A stretch of DNA of 64,000 nucleotides from Cerioporus squamosus (GCA_022592435.1 JABYQS010000026.1:124001-188000), one strand, 5' to 3'. Positions 1 through 12,623 are shown, counted from the first letter of the stretch. The notes: a model not told the origin generated them from the letters alone. Translations and numbers: made by a program.

Positions 1-1319
1 TTCTACAGGCAACGAAGAACTCACATGCACGCTCTGGAGCTCACGGCTGTGTTCGTGACGAGGTCTCCAGCCAGTAGGGTGCAAGGTGCTTGCTCATGCA
101 TGCCGTCAACACAGGTCTTCGAAATATTGGTACTGTACGCAGTGACAGACTCGGAGGCTTCTCGCCGCTGCTGCGACCGGGAGAAGACCCTCTTCGAGAT
201 CTATGGGTCTTTCGCCCGCCGACCTCGACCTCGAACGGAACAGTCGCACCGTTCGCATGCAATAACTCTCGAATCGAACCTTAAGTCCCCCATATGTTGC
301 GCCCGACCTCTCCGAGCATTCGTGTACGGAACCGTATCCGGCTGTTGTGCCAACACGCGGTGCACCCTCTCCCTGACTCCGGAGTTTTCGGCACTACACA
401 TGCGCGGTGCGATCGATATCAATCGCAACTCTCCCCGCGCTCCAAGTAATGCTGATCTCCCCCGTCATCGGCTCCGACGATTTCGACTCAGGAGGCCTGG
501 ACGTCGATGGCGATTGCCTTCGGGGACGGAAGCAGGAACAGGGTACTCTCTGTGCCTGAGGACCGCATCACCGTACTGACCGTATTCTCCAGAGGAATAG
601 ATTGGGGTAACAACGTCGCTCATCGACGTATGTGTTGTAGCTTAGAGCCGAGGCGAATACATCCACTTGCACGCCTGACACGCGCACGCGGCCTCCCCGG
701 AGTACGCACAAAGGTCGGCTTGACTCTGGTCCTCAATGTTCTGTAGGCTGCTCGAGCCCCAATCATCACCAGCGACAGCAATGGAGTGTGTTCAACACCT
801 CGGGAGCGAAAGCCGTCAGCAGCCTGAGGAGCAGGACAGGCTATGCTCTACGCACTCGCGTCTCGCAACGCTAATCCCGGGATCCTCTCACTTGCAAGCA
901 GTGCTCAAGGATGGAGGCGATGCAGAACGAAGATACATACGCGGCTCAGATCCACACTCAACGCATCTCAACGCTATCCGTCGGACAAGGACTTCCTTCG
1001 GAGGGTTTGTGGGTGCTGCTATGGACCCGCCCGGGGCCCGTCTCCCTGCAGCCTTTGTGATCTGAGACTTCGAACAGAACGTAGTGAAATTTCGAAGCCC
1101 GGTCAACATACGTATATAAGCACACAAAACAGAGTCACCGAGCCACGTCCCCCGACCGTCGACGGGACCGACGCCCTCTGGCAGGTACTGAACGTTGAAC
1201 GGTGAGCCTAGGAGCATCTTTGCAGTCAATATTCACGAATCAAGATATCGGACGAGAGCTAACCTAACACTACAGCGATCTCCGTACTTCGACCGGAGTT
1301 GCTTGTTGCTTGCTGGATG
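1..1319. other. no gene recognised
   Basis: Short open frames occur on both strands, but none has codon character, splice pattern or motif that I can support. It may hold the 3' flank of the hypothetical minus-strand gene that follows. Confidence 0.4.
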
Positions 1320-2067
1320 CTACGTTTCCACCCCGACGCCCGCAAGACCAACCCATCCCACAGCATCGGAGCGGCCGACGAGGAGATACACCGTGAGCCT
1401 TCCCGGTATGTAGAAGGCGTGAGTGGACTCCAACTTCTTCAGACCGTCGACGAGCTGCCGGATCTGGGCACCGGGCTCCGAGGGTACGTTGACCGTCGGC
1501 GGAAGAGACGTTGTCGGGGATAGGCTCAATCGCTGGAGGTAAGTGAGCATCTGCTATCAGCGGCGCCGTTCAAGTTACGCGTCTGGCAATAGCATTTGTG
1601 CACTACTGGCAAGAGCAGAGGATTAGCAAGCTTACCTCAGGTGAGCGTCCGTCCTGCAGAAGGTGCCCGAGACCCAGTGCATTCAGCACGTCGCTTTCAT
1701 GGCCTGCCACGAAGTCTGCTCCAGCCTCTTCGGCGGGTCCAAGGAATATCGCGATGTCGCCATACTCGTCCGCTTCGCTAGTGTGTCCGGCAAGCACGCT
1801 CCCGCAGTACACGGACGCGGCGGCGGCGTTTGCACTGCGCGTGAGCTCCTTGAGATAGCTCGTCGTCGATTGGTCGACGTTGCTGTGGGCTGGGGCGAGC
1901 GCGAAGGGCGCCGACCCCGCGTCCAAGCCCGATTTGGCTTCTGGGCCCACCAGCACGGCAAGCGTGTTCGTAATCGCCGGATCTGCGCTCGCAGATGGGG
2001 GCGCCTTGTCGTAGAGGACTTGTACCGTTGTTCCGTGATCACTGGTGATGAGGGTGGACGAGGCCAT
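1320..2067 (-). CDS. hypothetical protein, two exons
   Basis: I do not recognise this protein. The first exon, read from the ATG at 2067 (MASSTLITSDHG), stays open for about 144 codons and is rich in Ala, Ser and Gly, with no membrane segment. A GAG|GTAAGC donor at about 1635 and an acceptor at about 1551 (GATAGCAG) join it in phase 0 to a second open stretch beginning MLTYLQRLSL, which ends at 1320. The composition looks like coding sequence rather than chance, but a nearer acceptor would end the protein about 18 codons into exon 2. An in-frame ATG further upstream (2166) is possible. The gene shares strand with QOR1 and lies 240 bases beyond its 3' end. Confidence 0.4.
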
Positions 2068-2309
2068 GGTCGTTGTTCTTGCAATGTCGGCGGAGAGCGG
2101 TGATAAGTCACGGAAATGAAGTACGCTCGAGTCGGGCGGTTGCGTCATTATGCGTACTTGGCCCAAGATGGAAGTCGTTGTGGTTCATGTGCTCCGGCTA
2201 CAGTGACATGGCCACAAAATACATGCTCGTCGACCATAGATATGTTGGATACTGACAAACGCATAACTTAACTCCTCAGCATGTACAGTACAACGGGGAC
2301 ATCCACCGC

Positions 2310-3670
2310 TTAAGCAATCTTGATCACCAACTTCCCGATGGACGTCCCGTTCTCTATGGCTCTCTGCGACTGCTGCACGCCTTCCGCGGTGAAAGGGTAC
2401 TCCTTGTGGATCAGCATCTTCAGAGTACCGTTTGCGACAAGGCGGTAGACTTCGTCGAACCACTTCCGAGCCTCCTTGGGATCCTCGATATAGTGCGTAC
2501 CTCTGTCCGACCAGTTGAGAACATCTCTGTGTATGTTGACCGAGCGCGAGTTGTGGGAGATCAAGACTCACGCTGCGAATGTATACTTCACGCCCTTCTC
2601 CATGAACCGGAGTAGCTGGAACGGGGGCACAAGGCCGGAGATGAAGCCGTAGGATACGATGGTACCTCTCTTCCGGATGACCTTCAGGTCGCCCTCGAAT
2701 CTGCGGAATCGTGAAGTCGTTGGACTGTTCGTCCAGGGTTCGGATGACGTAGGAGGGACTCACGTATCCTTCCCCACGCCGTCAAAAATCGCATCCACGC
2801 CCTTCCCGTCGGTGAGCTCGAGCACGCGTTGGACAACGTCCTCGTTCTTGTAGAGGATGACATGCGCCGCACCGTGGGCCTTGGCAATCTCTGCCTTCTC
2901 CGGGGTGCTGGTCGTACCGATGACTGTGGCTCCCCGGGCAGCGATGAGCTGCGCAAGGCACAAGCCAACCCCACCAGCGACGGTGTGCACCAGAACGCGA
3001 TCACCTGGTTTGACGTCGTAGGCGTCGCTCATGATGGTCAATGCGGTCAAACCTACGTAGTAGAGCAGGAGATCAGCATGCAATACAACTGGGGAAGTAC
3101 GCTTTGCATTGAGTACCCTGTATCATCGCGGCTGCGCCCTCACGCGTCGACACCCCGTCCGGGAGGGGAATTACATCGGTCCACGAACCGATCATGTACT
3201 CTGCGAATGCACCAACGCCCCGTGGCCCGAGCTACGTATCACGACCATGAGCATGTAGACAGAGCGCAAGCATGACATGTGTGTACGCACCATGGCGACC
3301 TTGGCACCGACGCGCAACCCCCGCACTTTGTACTCCTCGTCCGACAGCACACCCTCGTCCGTCGGCAGCTGGACGATCGTTCCTCCGGCTTCGGACCCGA
3401 GTATCTGCGGGAACTTCGAGACGGCCAAGGGTCCCATCCCCCTGCGTATTCCAGAGTCGAGGAAGTTGACACCTGCATACTCGACCTGCATGTGCGGAGT
3501 ATGAGTGTCCAGTCGGAAGTACTGAGGGGTCAGAGAGGACGTACCTTAACGAGTATCTCGTCCGGTTTTGGGACCGGGACGGGAAGCTCGAGCTGCTCGA
3601 TAACATCAAAGTCTCCGGTCTTGTTGATGCCCACCGCGCGCATCGTTGAGGGTAGGGATGCGGCAGCCAT
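2310..3670 (-). CDS. NADPH:quinone oxidoreductase (zeta-crystallin family), QOR1
   Basis: Medium-chain dehydrogenase/reductase of the quinone oxidoreductase type, expected to reduce quinones with NADPH in the cytosol. Six exons are visible: MAAASLPSTMRAVGIN (start at 3670), a GroES-like part with YAGVNFLDSGIRRG, a block with GAFAEYMIGSW, the nucleotide-binding exon with AGGVGLCLAQLIAARGATV followed by GTTSTPEKAEIAKAHGA, then FEGDLKVIRKRGTIV and a last exon ending GKLVIKIA. Introns are short and follow GT-AG (for example 3544-3486). Its intron positions match those of the four QOR genes at 38.6-53.5 kb, but the sequence is clearly more diverged, so it is an older paralog. A TATTTAT element lies about 70 bases upstream of the ATG. 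All reading frames are intact. Confidence 0.9.
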
Positions 3671-4099
3671 AGATATGGTTTGTGCTGAGTTCAAGTGCTG
3701 TCGGAAGTGGTGCTGTCCGACCGACAGTCCGAGACTCCATAAATACCTGCGTACTAGAGGGATAACCCACCAATAATCCGACGCAGTGTACTCAACCTGA
3801 CGATCGCAGCCGCCGATGATAGGATGCGTGAGCGCATACAGTTACGGTCTTGCGTCGCATTTCCTGGTGGATGAATCCAACGAAGTGTGACCCACACTTA
3901 CTCCGTGACAGCACCGCTAATACCGCGTTGTCATAAGCTCGGAACGGCTCACTTCAGCCTCGGAACGGCTCGCTTCAGAGCGACTGAACGATCATTGGCA
4001 ATTGGGGATGTGTAGGCCAAGTTCACACAACTGCAAACAAAACGCAAGCATGAGCGACTACTACGCGAGCAGCTTCGTAAAACGATGCGTACCCATGAT

Positions 4100-4805
4100 C
4101 TACCACTCGTTCTCGCTCCAGATGGTCTCCAAGTCCTTGGCCACCCGTTGACTGATATCTTTCCACTCCTTCCCTTCAGGCGCGTCAGGCATCCGCTCCA
4201 TCGTAGTGATAACGAACCTGTGCCCGGCCCAATTCCCACGTCCGATGTTTTCTTTGTAGTTGTAGAAATTCTGCCCGACGTAGGAGTCGCCCGACCAGCA
4301 GATCCGGTACATGACGACGTGCCCGAGATCGGGCGAGCACTTGCGTAGGAACGGCGCAGGATCGTTCGGCCTCCCCGAGAGCGCCGCGATGGCCCTCGCG
4401 CGCACGTACATCCCGAGCGTCAGGTCAGGTTGCACACCACCCAGTCGTCCCGCGCCAGATGTCGGACTCGGAATCCCATTCAGTTTGCGCTTCTCTTCCT
4501 TCGTGAGGAAGCCTTTCGGGAGGTCGTGGGGGTAGGGTGTAGTCTCCGATGCAGATGATTCGTCCGCCGGCCCACGGTGCAGCAAGCCGCGTCTTGAGCG
4601 CTTCGATCTGGTCGCGCGAGACGGAGAGGAGTCGCTTGCAAGTGACGGCAAGGCCAGACTCGGTCTCGGATGCTAGGGATGAGCCCCACGACCTGGATGA
4701 GCACCTCGTTTGGGAAGCGGAGGAGGCCTTGACCCTCGTCACTGGGTGCAACTGCGTGAAGCCTTCGAGCCATGCATCGACCTTGTCACTATCATCCATA
4801 ATCAC
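4100..4805 (-). pseudogene. F-box protein gene with several frame breaks
   Basis: Pieces of one F-box protein appear in three frames in the right order. MDDSDKVDAWLEGF starts at about 4799. The F-box core LLRFPNEVLIQVVGLIPSIR lies in a second frame, LAVTCKRLLSVSRDQIEALK returns to the first, and PHDLPKGFLTKEEKRKLNG onward to SENEW (stop at 4100) is in a third. The changes of frame near 4663 and 4537 each look like one extra C, and there is no GT-AG intron at either point. F-box proteins recruit substrates to SCF ubiquitin ligases, and the C-terminal half here resembles the variable part of basidiomycete F-box proteins. It is either a decayed copy or an assembly with indels. Confidence 0.55.
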
Positions 4806-4908
4806 ACTTCGCTTTCACGCTGGCTCCGTCGTAGCGCGATGACTACGCACCTTGGGTACGGCAGAGTCAAGCTTCGCGCGAGGAAGGGTTGCCGGGCAGA
4901 AGAAGAAT

Positions 4909-5287
4909 TCAAGCCACTTCGCACCACCGTCCCGCCTGTCCCAGCGTGATATTGAGGCTGCAAAGGAGGGAATTCAGCTCAACCACCATATGAACCGGAG
5001 AGTAAACTCACAAATCCCAGTATTGCCCCATGCCGCGTGGATTCGGCGTTCGCGAGACTGCGGGCGAGAAGCCTTCTGTGAAGAGAGTGGTGGTGGTAGT
5101 CGAGAGAGCTTCAGTATAGGGGAGCTAGCGGGTTGCGCACTTGCCGGGCGGCTATCAATCCTACCAACCATCCCGGCCTTGGACGTACTGACCTCGGACT
5201 TGTCACCTTGGATATCCACGTTCAGAGCACAAAATGAGAAGAGCTCATCGACTCACCTCGCGTCACCGTCGCCACAGCCCGACGCAT
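4909..5287 (-). CDS. small 69-residue protein in four exons
   Basis: I do not recognise this protein. A consistent model exists: exon 1 5287-5257 (MRRAVATVTR), exon 2 5206-5141 (GDKSEVSTSKAGMVGRIDSR), exon 3 5075-5012 (RTPNPRGMGQYWD) and exon 4 4957-4909 (LNITLGQAGRW, then stop). The three introns are 50, 65 and 54 bases, all GT-AG with pyrimidine-rich ends on the last two, and the coding total is exactly 70 codons. The short basic start could be a mitochondrial presequence, which is inference. It lies just upstream of the broken F-box gene on the same strand and might instead be the 5' part of a longer transcript. Confidence 0.45.
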
Positions 5288-5821
5288 GAGGAGAAGAGGA
5301 GCAGGCGGCGGGGCACGGTTTGGAAAAACCGTATTCCATCAAGTCAAACCGAGGAAAGAGTCCGGAGCGCCGCCGGGCAGCTACTGTGTACAGTGCGAAC
5401 AGGGGAAATTTCTATGAATTGGAACGACTAGCTATATAGGAAAAATAGTGCAGCAGAGACAGTCCCTATACGAGGACGCTTGAAGAGAGCGAGAGATTCA
5501 CGTGCTATGCTATTGGTGTGCGGCGTAACAAACGGGTGTGGTACGAGGTGGCGGCTGGTGGCGGCGGTAGACGAGTGGGATGAGTGGTAGGCCTGTGGTC
5601 GGAAGGAGAGGAGGGGGGGACGAAGGGGCCAAGGCGCAAGGGCGGTGCTACGTACGGTAAACAGCACACGGGGGTCATTACGAAGAGGGATATGGTTCCG
5701 AATGGTGAGGGTAGGACGTGCGATGAGTATGCGGCGGGTATAGAACTAGTAAGACAGCGATGAGAACGGTGCAAGCGAAGGATGGTCCATGTCCAAGATG
5801 CGTATGCAACAAGTATGGCAA
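5288..5821. other. 3' flank of chitin synthase, no gene seen
   Basis: Interval between the chitin synthase stop (5822) and the start of the small four-exon gene. It is purine-rich in places on the plus strand (5535-5650). It probably contains the 3' UTR of chitin synthase and the promoter of the small gene. Confidence 0.4.
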
Positions 5822-8800
5822 CTAGAACCTTGAACCAGGGTCCAGGGGCCCGAGCGGCCCATATTCGTGCTTGCCAGATCGCCCACCGCTCCTCTTCTTC
5901 GCATGTGTCCGCCACTCGCCTTCGATCGCTGAGCTTACCGCTCCGGTCTCCCCTGGTGTTGCAGGCGACAGTGGTGAGAAGGGGGCAGTCGTCGGTGTGA
6001 AACCGGGGGATGTCGAGCGGGATAAGGGTGTGTAGCCGTTGCCCTTCTCGGGTGGATAACGTGTACCGCCTCGCGTGCGACCTGGGGATCGGTCATCGAA
6101 ACCTACTTCGAGCATCGCCTCAAGATCTGTTGCAGCGACCGTCTCCGCGCTTTCGAGGGCCTGCGGCATGAGTGAGAGGGGTGGCGGAGGATACTGTGTG
6201 CTGTTCTCGTTGTAGCCACCGATCTGCGCTCCCCAATGGTCATCGTCGGAAGATGCCACCGAGACCGTGTCAGATCCGTCGTACTGGCTGAACACCTCGC
6301 TCCGTGCGGTGAGCTCGCCGTTCGACCCGATGTAAGCACCGTGTGTGCGCTCAAACTCCCGTCGGCGCTTCTCTTCCCGACGGATTTTCCGTAGTCGAGA
6401 ACGCTCCCAGTCCTCCCAGCGACGCATGGGCACGTTACGGGCTCCAGTAACGGCCGCGCCGTCTCCATGGGCTTCGCCCTTGGCCTCGCCCTCAACTTTG
6501 CTGTAGAGGAGGTCAGATAACGTCATGGCACAAGCATAGGGTTACTCACCGAGTCTCACCCCACGAGAAGTCGTCGAAGTGCCAGAATGCGTACACTGGA
6601 AGCACGAAGTTCCAGACTGGCAACGCCAACAAGTAGATCAGCATCCAAAAGATATACACGACCTTGCGCGTCGTGATGAGGATAAGGATGGCGGGGAGAC
6701 CGAGGACAGCGATGAGGAGGACGAGGGGAATAGCTTCTTCGAAGTTGTGTGGAGGTGAGAGCGCCATGCCGACGATGAGCAAATATGTGAGAGAGATGGC
6801 GATGGGAAGAACGACAGTGCCGAGGAGATCCATGAAGACGATGAACTGCATACTGAAGCAGAATGTCCCGCAGAGGTTGCGCACCAGGACGAGCTCCATC
6901 AGATTGTGTATCGTCGAGTTGATCCATCGCCGACGCTGGGAGAGAAGGACGCTGAAGGTGTCGGGAACGACGGTTCTGCACTTCGCTTGCGGCAGGAACA
7001 TCATCTTGCGGTTGGGGAACGTACGGAGGAGGATGGTAGTGAGGAAACGATCTTCACCGAGCAGGAGCAGGTTCTTCTCATGCAGGGTCGTAACCGTGGA
7101 CTGGCTGTACTCCTTCACAATCTCCGGCTTGATGATGAGAGGAACCCAATCGTCGCCGGTCTGCCGACGAGCCTTGAGGCGAAACATGGAGAAACATCCC
7201 GGAAGGCAGGAAACACCACCAAAGACGGACTCGAAAGCCTTGGCGTTGTGGTGGGAGATGAAGTACTCGAACACCTGAATGGCCGTGACCCAGGACTGAC
7301 GCTTGTTGGCTATCCGCGTCTCACCGCATACACCCATGATCATCTGGTCATGGTGCATACAGTTGACGAGATACTTCAGAGAGTCTGGGTACACTTTCGT
7401 GTCAGCGTCGACCTGAACAGTTACGGTCAGCGATCGATTCACGGGGAGGACCATAGTAGTACGCGTACCATCAGGCAAACCTCGAAATAGTCAGGAGTGA
7501 CTCCCATTAGGACGTGGATTTTGCGGAACAGGTCGAAGTCGAGGGGGCTCATCCGGTCGTTGTAGGTGACACGCGAGAAGAAGTTCATCAGGATCAACTG
7601 GCTGTCGCGTTTGCCTCGGTTGCCCGGCTTCTTCTCCGTGGCAGCCTCCTGCTCCGTTCCGCACTTCACGACGATGACAGTGGGGGTCCGGCGACCAGCG
7701 ACGGCTGAACAAGCGTCAGTAACGGCAGATACGTACTCGAAAGGACGGACTCACTATAGTGCCCAGCGTAAACCATAGCCCTGTTCTCTCCCTTCGCACC
7801 AGAGCCAACAGAGGCGTAGCTCATGGGAACTGGGTTACCGAATCGAGGATCGGCTTCGAGCAGGCTGACGCAGATATCGGGAGTGCTCCGCTTTTCACCA
7901 GCGCCGGTGATCATGCCGTCAGCGACGACGAAGAGCAACTTCCGTTGGTCCGCGTATGAGGTGGTAGAGATGGAATCGAGTGTTGTTCGTAACGAGTCCT
8001 CGCCCTCCGAGTAGCACGTCACTAAACACACCGCAAAGAGCTCCGCGCCAATTTGAGCGAGGCTCATGATGGGCGCCGCCGCCGTCCCGCTGTCCCTGTT
8101 GACGAGCGTAGAGTTGGACGACGCAAGGGAACGAGCGCCCTTACCCGACTTCATCAGTCTCTTCGACCCATCGGGGCCAGCCCAAGGTGCCGTCCCGTTG
8201 GGGTTGTCGATCGAGACGTTGGCACCTTCGGGCATGACCGCAGGACTGATCGCCGCGCGGTTGAGAGTGAGAGAATCGGGAGGGCCAGCAAGGCGAGAGG
8301 ACATGAACCAATTGAAGACGCAAGCCATAGCGAAGCGCACGAGCACCAGGCTCAGGACGACGATTAAACCGGCGTACAACACCAGCTGGGAGACCACGCA
8401 ACCGGGAGTGATCTTGTCGATGTTGCCAGCATAGTACCTCTGGACAAGGCACGGCACCGCTTGGCGGAGTTCTTCGCGGTAATAGAAGAGGCGCGTCGCG
8501 TCACGTCCGCTCCCGCCTGGCATGGTTTGTAGGACGGTGCGAATCGCCGCATCGACGTTGTCGGAGGGAATGGGAGTGGGGTGAAGGGCCATGTACGAGT
8601 TCATGTTCAATACGGCACCGTCAATAACGAAGTAGTTCTGCAGCGCTGCCACCTCGTCCCAATCGTAGCCCACGATGAGCGAGGTGTTGACGAACCCGTT
8701 CGACTGGAGCGCCGCCGTCGTGAGGGGACCAATGGGGCACTTCTCAGCGTTCGGGCAAGGAGCCTCGGCGGCTGCACGGAAGGAGAGGCCATTACAGGCG

Positions 8801-9378
8801 GGGTACTGGCTGGCGTTACGCTGGAACAGCGTTGTGATGTCCTGCCCCGGGGACTTGAGGAGGTCGGTGAAGTTGACGCCGTTCGCAGCGGGGAACTTGG
8901 TGATGTTCATCTGCCAGCCCTGCACGCCGAGCACTCCGCCCACCGAGCCTTTCGGCGAAAACCTGCTCACGAACTGGACGGTGTCGGGACATAGGACCTT
9001 CTGGAAGCCGACAGTGAGGAAGCCAACAGCACCACACATGAGGAGGATGATGAAGCAGAGCGCAATCTTCTCCCTCCACGCCTGACGTTTCTGCTTGTCT
9101 CTGAGCCCGCCGAGCGACTCGAGCAGAATGTCGGGGGCCCAGAATGTCACGATCCGCGAGAATATCCGCCATGCGTCGAGCGGCGGGCCCTCTGGTGGAG
9201 GTGGTGCCGAGCCGGTAGGGATATGCGAGGTCTGAGCATTGATGAGAGGGACCGGGGCTACGCTACGCTCCGGACGAGTGAGCGTCTTCGCACGACGGAC
9301 AGTGGTTGCCGAGGGCTGGAGGGGTCTTGAGGTCGGGATGGGTACATCGGAAGGGTCGTACTTGACGTGAGCAGACAT
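5822..9378 (-). CDS. class IV chitin synthase (Chs3-like)
   Basis: Processive family 2 glycosyltransferase that makes chitin from UDP-GlcNAc at the plasma membrane. Four exons (9378-7755, 7704-7469, 7412-6550, 6500-5822) give 1,133 residues in frame. The N-terminal part is disordered and leads to a hydrophobic segment ([20 protein letters not shown]), an extracellular loop and a second segment near [19 protein letters not shown]. The catalytic region includes GNRGKRDSQ, the DAD motif at the start of exon 3, EDRFLTT and the product-translocation motif QRRRW. A cluster of membrane helices and a Ser/Pro-rich tail follow. There is no myosin motor domain, so it is not class V or VII. The ATG at 9378 is chosen because the upstream extension is low-complexity hydrophobic sequence; another in-frame ATG exists at 9525. 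Confidence 0.95.
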
Positions 9379-10152
9379 GCTCAGAGGGGATAGAAGGCGT
9401 AAGAGACAGGCAGCTTGAAGGACGGCGGGAGGGTCGGTGAGAAGGAGTGTGAGGGGAACGTCGGCAACGACGACGAGGACAGCGACGGCGACGAGAAGGG
9501 AGAAGACAACGACCGCGCCGACCAATGGTCAAGGTAAACGTTGCTTCGAACTCCGATTACTGAGAGTTCTCTCCATTCAAATTGTTCTAACGGTGGAGTA
9601 AGTAACAGTCGGATCAGGCAGATCCGTGATTGGCGCGTCTTACATAGTTCCAATCAATGAACCCTGCGTTAACGCTCACTTCATAATACTTAGATGTCTC
9701 AGTCTGTCTCGAGCTTGTCTCTCAGCCAACTCCCGCCGGCCAGAAATCTGAGCTCCTTGTTTCTGACCCTCCATGACAACTATTGCACCCTATGGCGGCC
9801 GCCGTTATCGACCTAAGTCTCCCGAGCGACCGCGACTTTTCTCGTGTCGCCTCGGAGGCTTTCGGTCGGGCGTCACACCAACCTCCGGACAACCACTCAA
9901 GTGCGCCGCATGAAGATCCCGTAGTTGCACAGGTATGGTCATTTTGGTGCGGAAACATGCTGGATGGCGATGAATAGTCAAGTTCATCTTCGTAGCTCTC
10001 GCAGCTCGCTTCACAACACCACGCTAGCGAGTACAACCGGCTGAAGTTCGGTTCGAACGGTAAGTTCGTTCTAGACGACGTGGCGACATTATTGAGCCCA
10101 GACTGAGCCACATGTAGGGTCACCATTACTCTATGTACCGTACTCTCTGCAA
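9379..10152. other. divergent promoter region, no gene seen
   Basis: Separates the chitin synthase start (minus strand) from the phosphatase start (plus strand). Open frames at 9722-10126 and 9783-9977 overlap antisense and show no motif. Probably the two 5' regulatory regions. Confidence 0.4.
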
Positions 10153-11951
10153 ATGCCGGGTCACTTCAAGGAAATGCAGGCCCATCAGTTGAAGTGCTCG
10201 GAGCTCCGAGCTTGGTGGCCTCACAAAACCCTCTCGTCTGGTGCGAAGGAATGGTCGGTGCGCAAGAACGAGGCCATGATATCTATGACGGCATGTGGTC
10301 AACTCCCGCACCCCGATTTGCGCGAACAATTATCCGCCGCTATTTCCACGTCTATCATTTTACCCCGGCCTACGAACGACCGACGCGCCGCCACCCCTGC
10401 GCCACAACCTCATTGGCAAACTTCAGAAACTCATCCAATCGTGTATGTTGTCGCAATAGCCGCTATCATTATCATGTGACTGACATCGACGTTTCAGTAT
10501 ATCTACCATAATACCATCTGAAGTACTACCAGCTATCTCGTCTCAACTTCGCAAGGGTGCACATCGCTATCCAGTCGTATTCAACGTTCCTTCTGCTCAA
10601 CTTCTCGACCGCCTGATACCTATACCCGCGGATCCCGCCATCCGGAAGGCGGCCGCGTCATTAGCAGTTAATCCCATTGTTGCGCCCCGCCCCACCCCAG
10701 CACTATCACCCGCGCAATCTCTGGCGAAGTCGCTCAGGTTATCAAGCTTATTCTGGATTCATCCGACCATGAGGCGCGCCGTCCTGGGCAATCTGGACTC
10801 TCCCGAACCTCCTCCCAAGAAGCGCTCTCGGCCAATATCCTACGTTGCTCCCAGTAAGACGTTACGATCGGGCGGTGATATTGACAGCCATGCATGGCCT
10901 GGAGTCGTGCGCAACTATTCTTCACCCGTGTTCGAACCAGAAAGGAAGAACGATTCGCTGCGGTACGCGCGGGGATACGTACCATCGGGCAGACATGTAT
11001 TGACAATGCGGTACCCAGGCTGGTGAAGACTGATCTGTCGATGGTATCGCGCTCTACAATCATCAGCGTAGCTATACCGGCGGTTCCTGCGATACCCGCT
11101 GCTGCAAGTGCCAGATTGTTGGGTAACCTGTACATGTCCTCGTGCCCAGGCAAGAAAGGTGGCCTCGGTTCCCCTCCGTCGTGCTTGTCAGTGTACTGAC
11201 GTTGATCCAACAGTGCGCCTGGATGGTCCCATTAGGGGACGTAGCACGGTCTGCAGAGACTTGAGGTCAGACCTCTCTCGCATCAAGGACTTCGGTGTAG
11301 CGTGCATCATCTGGTTAGTTTCCTTACAGTTATGGTACAATGAAACTGTCAGTGTCAAGTATACTGAATCATTCCTTCAGTTGCCTTGACGACATCGAGC
11401 TCATGTCTCTGGGTGTCGACTGGGCTGACTACGCCAACGTGGCGAGCGAACTAGGCATTGACGTTCTACGGTACGCCTCCTCGCACGGCTGCACCATTAT
11501 CCGCTGACGGTAATGTCCGCATGCTTGCATCAGAATACCTATACCTGAGGGACTTGCCCCTATAGACCCCGAGGTCTTGGATTCGCACCTCATGAAGGTC
11601 ATTGACACCTATACCTTGCGCGGCTTTGCAGTCCTCGTTCATTGCCGAGGCGGTGTCGGCCGCGCCGGTATCGTCGCATGCTGTTGGATGCTCAAGCTCG
11701 GGCTTTGTGGCTGGCTCGAGTCGCAACATGCGGACGCTTCGGACTCCGAGCTGGTCGACGACGCCACGGTCCAGCTCATTGAACGCTTGATCTCGGTGGT
11801 GCGGAGACGGAGGAGCCCGAAGGCCATCGAGACGTACGAGCAAGTCAAGTTCTTGGTCGACTACGTCCGGTTCCTCCGCGACCGCTCGGACCTCAGCGTG
11901 CCTTCATCATACTTGGATCTATTTGCGGATTGGGATACTAATGTAGAGTGA
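10153..11951 (+). CDS. CDKN3-like dual-specificity protein phosphatase
   Basis: Cysteine-dependent protein phosphatase. Exons 10153-10442, 10498-11010, 11067-11158, 11214-11313, 11381-11470 and 11534-11951 splice in frame to 500 residues, all with GT-AG introns of 55-67 bases. The last four exons form the catalytic domain: LLGNLYMSSCPGKK, a DLRSDLSRIKDFGVACIICC strand, IPIPEG, and the signature HCRGGVGRAG, which fits the phosphatase pattern HCx5R. This order matches the CDKN3/KAP group, whose human member dephosphorylates the activation loop of cyclin-dependent kinases. A role in cell-cycle control is therefore inference. The N-terminal half of about 270 residues (including PEPPPKKRSRPISYVAPSKT, a possible nuclear localisation signal) is absent from human CDKN3 and seems mostly disordered. 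The start is less certain than the rest. Confidence 0.85.
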
Positions 11952-12623
11952 GGGACAGTGGTATACCATGATACATTGCCTGTGATCTACACAGGAGCTG
12001 TTGTGACATAGTATCAAGGTGAGCAGCTTTTGGTCTTGGACGGTCGGGACTGCGAATGACGCTGACGACCCTACTTCGCCGCTGTAACAGTGCTCAAATA
12101 ATCTATAATCCATCTAGCATGGTTCGACACATCGCTCTTGGTATGTCTTCGTTGCTCGCTCTTACTGGCAAATGCTGATCTATCTGGGCCGTTCAGGCCT
12201 TGCTAGTTTGTCCACTGTAGCAACGGACTGATCGTCCCGCACTCAGCTCCACGGTCAGGTCCAACAGGTTACTGGCTGGAGGACTTGCGATGTACTCCCG
12301 TAGGCCGCTTTCAGGATTAATGACAGCTTGCGTGTATAGCCTTCGCCTGAACGAACCAAAGTGAGAAACGACTGCGACTGAAGTACGCAAGCAGATGTGG
12401 ACAGTCGACCGAGTCGGAGGTACACTCCTACATATGTTACTGTTACATAATATGTAGTACTTTGCTGGTTCTTGACTCCGACTTTCCCGGAGGTATGATA
12501 GACGCGCATGACTTCGGCTTCTCCTCCTCCCCTCACCTCTATTTGCTTGTCTGAGGTATATCTGCTAGCAAGCTTGCCCACAGGCCGTCGAGAACTTGAC
12601 GCGCGTGCTGCGCGTATTGAAGC
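11952..12623. other. intergenic, no gene seen
   Basis: Stretch between the phosphatase stop and the Ski3 start. Short minus-strand frames at 12193-12390 and 12255-12581 show nothing recognisable. It probably holds the phosphatase 3' end and the Ski3 promoter. Confidence 0.4.

Noticed and set aside
6664..7490. Plus-strand open frames of about 200 codons
   Set aside because: Antisense shadow of the chitin synthase catalytic exon (QRRRW, EDRFLTT on the minus strand).
8066..9085. Plus-strand frames over chitin synthase exon 1
   Set aside because: No motif, opposite to a well-supported coding exon.
9722..10126. Minus-strand 134-codon frame between chitin synthase and the phosphatase
   Set aside because: No motif, no splice partners, and it overlaps an equally open plus-strand frame; treated as chance.
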